From: Parietaria judaica
Taxonomy: Eukaryota; Streptophyta; Magnoliopsida; Rosales; Urticaceae
Reading direction: 5' to 3'
DNA length: 64,000 bases
Assembly: GCA_954871525.1 (NCBI GenBank)
Contig: OX940872.1
Coordinates: 27,437,746 to 27,501,745, forward strand
Shown here: positions 56,536 through 64,000 of the stretch, piece after piece
How the letters are laid out: each line of letters starts with the position of its first letter
Position numbering within the stretch: position 1 is the first letter of the stretch
Notes under the pieces: model-generated
Told to the model about the DNA's origin: nothing
The model's input: the letters and a program-made list of their open reading frames with translations, nothing else
Databases searched by the model: none
Position numbers and translations under genes: made by a program

Positions 56536-58079
56536 AACTCTTATATTTATTTCGTGGGGCCCACTTCATCGACTACCGAAAAATGGCTTGAAAATGCTGT
56601 CATAAGATTTTGTTTTTGTTAGGGAACTGTATGGGATTTTTTTTCTTGTTTTTATATTGTTGCTCAATCAAATGATCAAAGCCACCTTCAAAAAAATAAA
56701 AATAAAAATGGTGTTATACTGTTTTTCATGAAAATATTATTGAATTGAATTGATATTAGAGTATCACCTAACAGATTATAATGAATCTGCCAATCTGGTC
56801 ATTGATTATAGGTGTTTTTTTTTTATTATTATAAAATTGATTCAAGAGTACAAGTCTTAAGTGTTTAATATAGCCAATACAAAACTTGCTAATCAGCACT
56901 TTATTCAAATTTTTGGATGAATGGCCCACCGATAATTTTAAAAAAGAACATTAATTTTTAAATTAGAAAGTCTTTGACTGTTCTAGTTGATGAATATATA
57001 TACATATACAGATACAGTGTAATATATAATGGTTCATCATCGTATTATTGTCCTCGATGATGTGTTAAGAAAAAGAAAGAAAAAAGAGCCATATCATATA
57101 TGAATACGATATATTATATTAAAATTTACGATAATTTCCGTATTAATTTCCGACAATAATGCATTCGTTGTCTTTGAAGAAGACAGGCTTAATTTAAGGA
57201 ACAGTGCGTATTGGTTGGTTGGTTGGTGGTAGTTAGTTGGAATTTGGAAATAGATAGCCTCACTTTAATCTCTATTTGTTTTTTTTTGTACAAGTTTTAT
57301 TTACTTTACGAGAGAGCTTAAACTTTAATGTTCTTGCCTACAAGAGTATCGGTTCTGTAACTTCGCATCTCATCGTTTTTATTTAGGTCATTACGTTACG
57401 AGGATTCCTCGATAATACTACAATTGCGCGTATGAGAGATCCGGGAAATTAGTCCATGTCGTTTTTGCTTTTATTGTTATAGATAAGACTATGCGTCGTC
57501 GCACGTGGCTCGTCGTGTAGTATTTCAACGTTAGGTTATTACAAAATTATAAGTGGAGAGACGAACAAGTACTTAACTGCAGCAAATATTCAAAATCAAG
57601 GACTTTTATCTAGGACGTGGCTCGACATATGACATTTAACGTTGAACTCCATACATTTACTATAAAATTGTAGCGGTAACGACTTTTACCACTAAAAATC
57701 ATGAATAGAATTTACTACAACAAACATGCAAATTCGCCTTTTTTCGCCTCCATTTTCTCTAAAGAACGAAAGAATGAGTTCCCTTTAAAAACAACTCTCT
57801 TTGAGATTGAGGTCTGTAACTTGCCATACAAACTTTCCAGTAAGCCCTCTGATAATTACCGGGTAAATCTACAAGTAAATAATTTTTTGATAAAATAGGA
57901 TTATAAAGTTATTTTCTTTCACCTTTCTCTTAAGTTCGTAAACTACAAATCTTCCAACTGAAAACCCAACCAGATTTCGACAAGTTTAAGGAATTTCAAA
58001 CTGACAAAACGAAACTCTTTGACGTGTCCATGAATTCTACTGAACTATTTACCTTCTTTTTTACTTCCGCACTCCTACT
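56536..58079. other. Intergenic, no gene recognised
   Basis: AT-rich with short frames only. Positions 57475-57615 contain two loosely similar CG-containing phrases around GTGGCTCG(T/A)C. Confidence 0.4.
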
Positions 58080-61000
58080 CTACCTTGTCCTGTCACGGGA
58101 ATCGCGTCTCTTGTGAGAATGTTTCTCGTCGTAATGCCGATGGCTATCTTTGCGAGAAGTGTCATCATCTATCATAGACTTCCTCTTGTGGTAATGTTCT
58201 GACCTTTGAAACGAGGCGTATGGACGAGCACCCCTCTCCACGGAGGTCCTTTCGCTGTAGCCTTCGCTTTTTTCTTCAGACTTCCGATGGTAGCGCTCTT
58301 CGCGGTCCATAGATCTCTCGTGATGACGGTTTTCCCAGCTTATAGGACTGCTTTCAAGATCCTGTTCCTTCGTATCTGTGTACTTACTCTTGTTTGAGCT
58401 CCTGTCTCTTCTAGGTGGAGACGGGACCTAAAATCATTACCAAGAGTTGACTTTAGCAAATTGGTATAATTAGATGAGGCGGAAAGTATTATTGTAACCG
58501 AACAGTGTTCTCGTAAATTTCTGACAAGCTCAGCGTCAGAAGCAAATGCAGCCCCGTAAATTTTTAAATGTTGTGTTTATTGTTCTGTTTGGTGTGCATT
58601 ATACAACCTTGTTTATACCCCGGTTTAACATAATCTTAAAAACGGAATTTAAGTTGTTGGTTAATCGGCTCCGAAACTAAGAATATGTTACGATAATGAT
58701 CACCATATATGTAGTATAAATAAGACGTAATAATTAATTTGTTTAAAGAAGTTAACTGAAAGAACGAACCTGATTCCGCGACATGTAACGTCCTTCAGGG
58801 GGAGGTGGGATTCCGAGCTTTTTCAGATCATCGTAAGGGATTGGTCGCCTGTATAATAAAAGAGGTTGACAACAGAATTACTTAATCACATTACATTGTC
58901 CTTAGATTTCAAGGCACATTCTGACTATATCCACACAGAAATCACTCTCACAAGGGGGCTCGGAAAGGTCTCTCTCGTCCTCCAAAGCGAAGTTGTCCTG
59001 ATTCCTTCTTACCACCAAGACCGCCTCCTGTTGATAGGAAAAAAAACACAACATAAATTTCGTCTGTATAAGAATTGATGCATATGAGCGAGAATAATGT
59101 AGCTGACCTAACCGCCGTGGAATCCATCCTGGCATCAGCTGCTGTCTGTTATAATCGACTAAAACTTCAGAATCATCAATAATTGAATGGTGAGCGTTCT
59201 ACACGGAAGAAACAATAATCAATCTCGACTCGGTTATTATACCTCTTGCAATGTATGGATTTTTTACATTTATAGTAAACATAAATTCTTATGCCTTATA
59301 GTTCTTTCCTAGTAATCGTATTAATAATATAAGAGTATTTATTTGTAAATATATATATATATATATACATATGTCTCATAACTCGTGGCTAAGATTTAAT
59401 CGCTTATTCACGAGGAAGCACAAAATAAGTAGCCTAAATCACCGTTCTTCTTAGAACAGACAATTAACCGTGGAATATTAGCATTCATATTGTTAGAGAA
59501 ACCAAATCATAAGTAGCCTAAAAAGAAGAGAATAGAAAAACAAACTAACAAATTTGTAGAGGGGAATTGATTACGTACATTATAGGCGCGGCGCATATCT
59601 CTCTCTGTTTCAAACTCAACAAAAGCATAGCCACGCGAGGCACCAGTCACTGAAAATATTAATCAAGTAGTGAATAAAACCGTTAATTATTAGACCATAT
59701 TAATGACAAAGCCAACAAGGACTGCGCTTGAATATCCATTAAACAAAGATGAAGAGGAATAGCATTCGCCAACGCGCCAAGTAATGCAATAAAATGTCAG
59801 AAATCAGACCCGGCTCAAGTAGAACTATACTTTATTATGAATAAGTACGTACGAGATGATCAAGTAAGTCGTAACAACAAATTAAGACGTGCTTTGATGT
59901 GAAAAGAAGCTAGAGAAACATGCAAAGTAAATTACCGATGTGCCTAACCAAGCGCAAATTCTTCACCCGGCCATACTTACTCATAGCCTGAAAATAACAA
60001 TTAGAAAGAGATAGTATCTCTATTCAAGGTAAAGAACACAAGCATAAGCACGTTAACATGCCTTCTTAAACAGAATAAACCACCGGTTTCATAATTAGAA
60101 ATGTGATAATTCACTAAACCAAAATTGTTATTTCGTTCATATATCTACACATAGAAATGAGTTTCAAATCAACCAGGGAAAATCTAATCTGTTTAAGAAG
60201 CCTTCTGTATTAGATGAAGGACGATAAAAACAAAACGCTCAAAGGCCCTAAGATTTAAAGTACAAAATTAAATAAGTTAAGTATATAATTAGAGAGAAAC
60301 CAGCCAAGGCCGTAATATATTATACCACAAAACTGGACAAGTCAAAGATCCATATAATAAGAACATAACTCAGCTAAAACTTCACCAAAATATCCGAACT
60401 ATAAAACAAAAATCGAACACATGAACATATCTGGGCAAGTATGGATACAAGTATAAGGATATAATTAACGAAAAAAAAGATAATTCTTGTTTTCAGCTAT
60501 AACATGGTGAAAAAATAGGCTATGAAGGAAACATAAAAACCGACAGAAATAACGGCACATATAGTTTTGACATACAACTATGAAAACCACCCAACATGGA
60601 CATGCCTTGTCTTAAGCTACTTAGTTACGCGCGTGCTAGTTACAACATCCGAGTCTTTGGTTGCTGAAACTCTGGTACATTGCCCATAAGAAACAGTATT
60701 TCCTTTTCTTATAAAACCAATGAGTTTATCATCTATGAAACCAAAGAAAGAGCTAACACTGAAATGTTGATAGGTCTGAAACTGGGAATCTTGTATAATT
60801 TTTTGTTGTTGTTAGGACTCTTAACATAGACGACAAATCACAAATCAACCTCAATGGCGGCAAAAGTGCACAAGTTGTACCCAACTGTAGCGCGTCGTCG
60901 CACATTCGATTTTCGGCGGCTAAAGTACCTAAGTTCAAGTTTAGTTCAGCACCAGATGAACCCGTCTTCAATCCGTCGCTTCCCTTAACCCTTGGGTATC

Positions 61001-61356
61001 AAAATTGGGTACAAGTTGAGTACTTTTGCCGCTATAAAAACCGAAAAAGCAAGAAGCAGACCTTGCGGAGCGAGTGGTCGGTGGTGAGATGGGAGAGGCG
61101 AGCGAGGAAGACGGTGCAGTGAGGGTCTCCGAGGGCGTTGGGGTCGCCGGAGGGGTCGTCTGCGAAGAGGGTATTATTCAATCAGAGAAGGAGAATTGAA
61201 GGAAGCAGAAGAGGAAGAGGGGCGGGTACAGAGGGCGGCGGAGGAGCAGAGGTGGGCGCGGAGGACGGCGTAGTCGTGGGGGAGGACGTCGGTGCCGTCG
61301 ATGCTCCCGGCCTGGATCGGGTGATACGACTCCGCGTAGAACACGCCGGAGCTCAT
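58080..61356 (-). CDS. SNRNP35: U11/U12 snRNP 35 kDa protein (minor spliceosome)
   Basis: Eight exons (61356-61230, 61159-61062, 59987-59936, 59649-59579, 59198-59108, 59027-58952, 58848-58770, 58427-58080) join in frame for 313 residues. It is the U1-70K counterpart of the minor spliceosome, part of the U11/U12 di-snRNP that recognises U12-type 5' splice sites. The product starts [20 protein letters not shown]. It has an RRM with RNP2 CTVFLARL and RNP1 RGYAFVEF, plus [16 protein letters not shown], then [35 protein letters not shown] and [20 protein letters not shown]. The C-terminus is an RS/RE/KH-rich tail. The 69-bp first intron and the 1.07-kb second intron both have GT-AG ends. The second intron carries a MITE. 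Confidence 0.93.
60853..61034. mobile_element. Foldback MITE in SNRNP35 intron 2
   Basis: The left end GGCGGCAAAAGTGCACAAGT and the inverted right end AGCGGCAAAAGTACTCAACT, each followed by TGTACCCAA, form a terminal inverted repeat of about 30 bp. Its edge is about 27 bp from the exon 2 splice donor. The end motif CGGCA-A-AAGT is shared with the hairpin elements at 8653, 33075 and 56093. Confidence 0.7.
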
Positions 61357-62349
61357 TCTCGCCTCTCAATTTAGTGGTTTATCGACAAATAATCTCAACT
61401 TTCAAGCTTGAAAGATTAGTTTAGACTATAGAAGATGTAGGTGGATCCATGTCGTTTTAAAAACAATATATTCATTTTAATTTGAAAAATAAATATTTTG
61501 TAAAAAAACCTGATAAGTATTTAATAAGATAATTGTTAGTCGGTAACAAAAGCTGATTTGTTGTAATAAAAATTAGTTGATTAAAGAGATTAAAATAAAT
61601 TGAAATAATATTTTTATTTTTTGAAAAATAAATAAAGAAAAATTACGAACTATAACTCATGTATAAAAATTTTAAATGTGTATTTTTGTATTTTTTTTAT
61701 CAAGCAGTTTAGTTTATTTTAAAAATAAAAACTAAATTTTTTTAAGCTGAACCAAATGCACTTAGTATTTTTATGTTGAAAAACGATACACGCGTATATT
61801 TTATATTTGAATGAGTAGTTATTTTTATCAAATTTTAGTTTTATAACTTCGTGTAAAAACTTTACAATTTCATCTCGCCTCAAGCCTCCAAAATCTCATG
61901 CACAATTTTAGTTGTCGATGATTTTTCTAGGAAATTTTATAACACTATAAAACAATTTGTACAAGCAATATTCATTTATAACATAAAGTTACAACATTAT
62001 AGTTTCATCACAAGTTAATGTTATTAAGAACGATATCACTAGAACTAAATTCCTTTTTTGTATTTAATATATTTAATTATTTATAAATCCTTATTAGCAC
62101 TAAATCCTATTACAAAATAAATTTATACAAAATTAATACGCTTCATTAAATTTGCACGATATATTGAAAGAAAATAAACATTTATAGACGTGTCCAATGA
62201 GAAGTCTTCAACAAAATATTTAGACAAAAAAAAATGAAAAAATAAAATAAAAAAGAAGAGAGTAGGTGAAGAACAAGAAAGTAGCTTTCTTTTGCAGACC
62301 CAACTCCTCAGCTTTCTTCTTCGTTTTCTCCGCCGGCGATTCTCCGAAG
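61357..62349. other. Divergent promoter region, SNRNP35 / BIO2
   Basis: About 1 kb of AT-rich DNA separates the two divergently transcribed genes and must hold both promoters. I see no strong motif and no other gene. Confidence 0.4.
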
Positions 62350-64000
62350 ATGCTGTGGCTTCGTTCCCTTGCGCGGCCACACCTCAGATCCTCCATCCTC
62401 CGGCGACATTGCAGCTTCTCTTCTTCCTCCTCCTCCGCGGCCGCCATCGAAGCCGACCGAATCCTCAGAGAAGGCCCCAGGAACGACTGGGCTCGCCCCC
62501 AGATTCAGGCCGTCTACGACTCCCCCCTCCTCGATCTCCTCTTCCATGGCGTCAGTCCTCTCTCTCCTCTCTCTTCTTTCACCTTTGGCTCTCTCATTTC
62601 TCGCTTGCATTATATGAACAAGGAAATGGTAGATCATATCGAAGTGTGTTGTGAAACTGAAGCTGTTTGGGGTGGTTTCTTCCAGGCACAAGTTCACAGA
62701 CACGCTCACAACTTCAGGGAAGTGCAGCAGTGCACTCTCCTCTCTATCAAGACGGGTGGGTGTAGCGAGGACTGCTCGTATTGCCCGCAGTCGTCGAGGT
62801 ACGATACGGGGCTCAAATCCCAGAAGCTTATGACCAAGGACGCCGTCATAGAGGCCGCGAAAAAGGTTGATACCGCTTTCCTCATCTTGTGCTTTATGCA
62901 CTGTATTGATGCCGTGAATTTGACTGTTCTAGTCGGGTCGCCTTAGAAGTTAATCGGAAATTCGATGCTCGTACTATTACGTGTTTCGCTTGAAGGGCAA
63001 ATTACGCGTTTCTATGTTTGGTTTCTTGTCTCGCTACCAAGCAGCAAAATAACTAGGGAGTATTATTTTCTTAACCGAGCTTAGACTGGAATTGTTTTGC
63101 TTGAGATTTTCCGGGACGACGATATTGAGGTTTCGGGTGGTACTATGCTATGTATTTGCTCCAATACAATAGTAGCAGTGTTCTGGTTTCTGTTGACCGT
63201 GTACATTGGCTTGGCTTTTCAGTGGTCATCTTACTAAAATAATTTTGAAATATTGAACAAGGTCAGTGTTTTTGCTGGGAAACAAAGCCTCCTGTTACGA
63301 CGAGATGCTCTTTAATTGATTGCATTGCATTTTATTCTTCAATTCAAGTTAGCGATAGACACGTACTTCCATATATTTATAGCTTAACCTTCTATAAAAA
63401 TAGTGACATACCCGTATCTGGTAAAAATAGTGACATTCGTTTCTGTTTGAAAATTTTATTTTTGATTTCCGATCTTCTGCTTTTATCTGATGTAGTTCAT
63501 TTGTTGCTTGCATTGACACAAAATTCCTTCTTTGGCAGGCAAAAGAGGCTGGTAGCACTCGGTTTTGCATGGGTGCAGCATGGAGAGAGACAGTGGGTAG
63601 AAAGACTAATTTTAATCAGATTCTCGAATATGTTAAAGAGATAAGGTAACGAATGAATGCAAAACTAAATATCGGTTTAAGAGTTACTTTCGTGGGAATT
63701 TTATTGATTTTGTTACGCTACTGATGTGTATATCACAGCGACTATGTTAATATTTCGTGAGCTGACATTTTGTTATGATCGCGTACTCGGTAACAGAAAT
63801 TTTCAACTCCGTCACCTGATCGTATTAAAAGAGTAGCAATATTATTCGTCTTGTAATGATGATTAACGAAATAAGATATTAACATTGCAGGGGCATGGGA
63901 ATGGAAGTGTGCTGCACACTGGGCATGATTGAGAAACAGCAAGCCGAAGAACTCAAGAAGGCTGGCCTCACGGCTTACAATCATAATCTTGATACTTCTC
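62350..64000 (+). CDS. BIO2: Biotin synthase, mitochondrial (5' part; cut by window edge)
   Basis: This radical-SAM enzyme inserts sulfur into dethiobiotin in the last step of biotin synthesis, in mitochondria. Exons seen: 62350-62550, 62686-62865, 63539-63645 and 63891 to beyond the window, all GT-AG and in frame. The first about 35 residues ([20 protein letters not shown] and serine-rich sequence) look like a mitochondrial presequence. Then follow [20 protein letters not shown] and [20 protein letters not shown]. The [4Fe-4S] site is CSEDCSYC (C-x3-C-x2-C) in exon 2, followed by [17 protein letters not shown] and [20 protein letters not shown]. The text breaks off at NHNLDTS, about halfway through the roughly 375-residue family. 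Intact so far. Confidence 0.95.

Overview
This is a 64 kb piece of nuclear genome from a flowering plant, most likely a eudicot. The evidence is spliced genes with GT-AG introns, AT-rich intergenic DNA, and plant-specific families: stearoyl-ACP desaturase, an isoprenylated heavy-metal-associated protein, P-class PPR proteins, a DUF1685 protein, a plant-type glutathione peroxidase and mitochondrial biotin synthase. I cannot name the species from the sequence.

Layout. 1-2.8 kb: a minus-strand small nucleolar RNA cluster with seven good U14 (SNORD14-like) copies, one U15-like C/D snoRNA and several decayed copies. A promoter-like block with Site II, telo-box and TATA motifs lies at about 2.65-2.83 kb. 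3-9.4 kb: gene debris (a frameshifted FQR1-like quinone reductase and a CCDC25 first exon), a GTTAC/GTAAC palindromic array, and non-autonomous transposons including a 469-bp near-perfect hairpin element. 9.5-13.8 kb: a nearly complete hAT transposon with an uninterrupted 629-codon BED-finger transposase exon and an upstream exon. 14.3-16.4 kb: acyl-ACP desaturase (+). 17.4-18.3 kb: HIPP-type metal-binding protein (-). 18.3-24.6 kb: transposon debris with no gene I recognise. 24.6-30.7 kb: a NOP53 first-exon fragment followed by a four-exon, roughly 1,488-residue EMB1270-type PPR gene broken by a 23-bp tandem duplication. 34.3-37.1 kb: INT1-type inositol transporter (+). 37.2-48.2 kb: transposons and AT-rich sequence. 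48.3-49.1 kb: DUF1685 protein (+). 51.4 kb: a tiny tRNA-derived SINE with an 18-bp target duplication. 52.2-53.8 kb: a second PPR gene with one frame break (+). 54.3-56.0 kb: glutathione peroxidase (-). 58.1-61.4 kb: minor-spliceosome U11/U12 35K protein (-). 62.35 kb to the window end: biotin synthase BIO2 (+), cut by the window edge.

The genes are independent housekeeping or metabolic loci, not a cluster or pathway. I saw no clearly new biological system. The items most worth checking are the snoRNA cluster, the 23-bp duplication that alone breaks an essential-type PPR gene, the possibly mobile hAT element with its related non-autonomous families (several with perfect 8-bp target duplications), the hairpin elements sharing a CGGCA(T/A)AAGT end motif, the GTTAC array and the 93-bp SINE.
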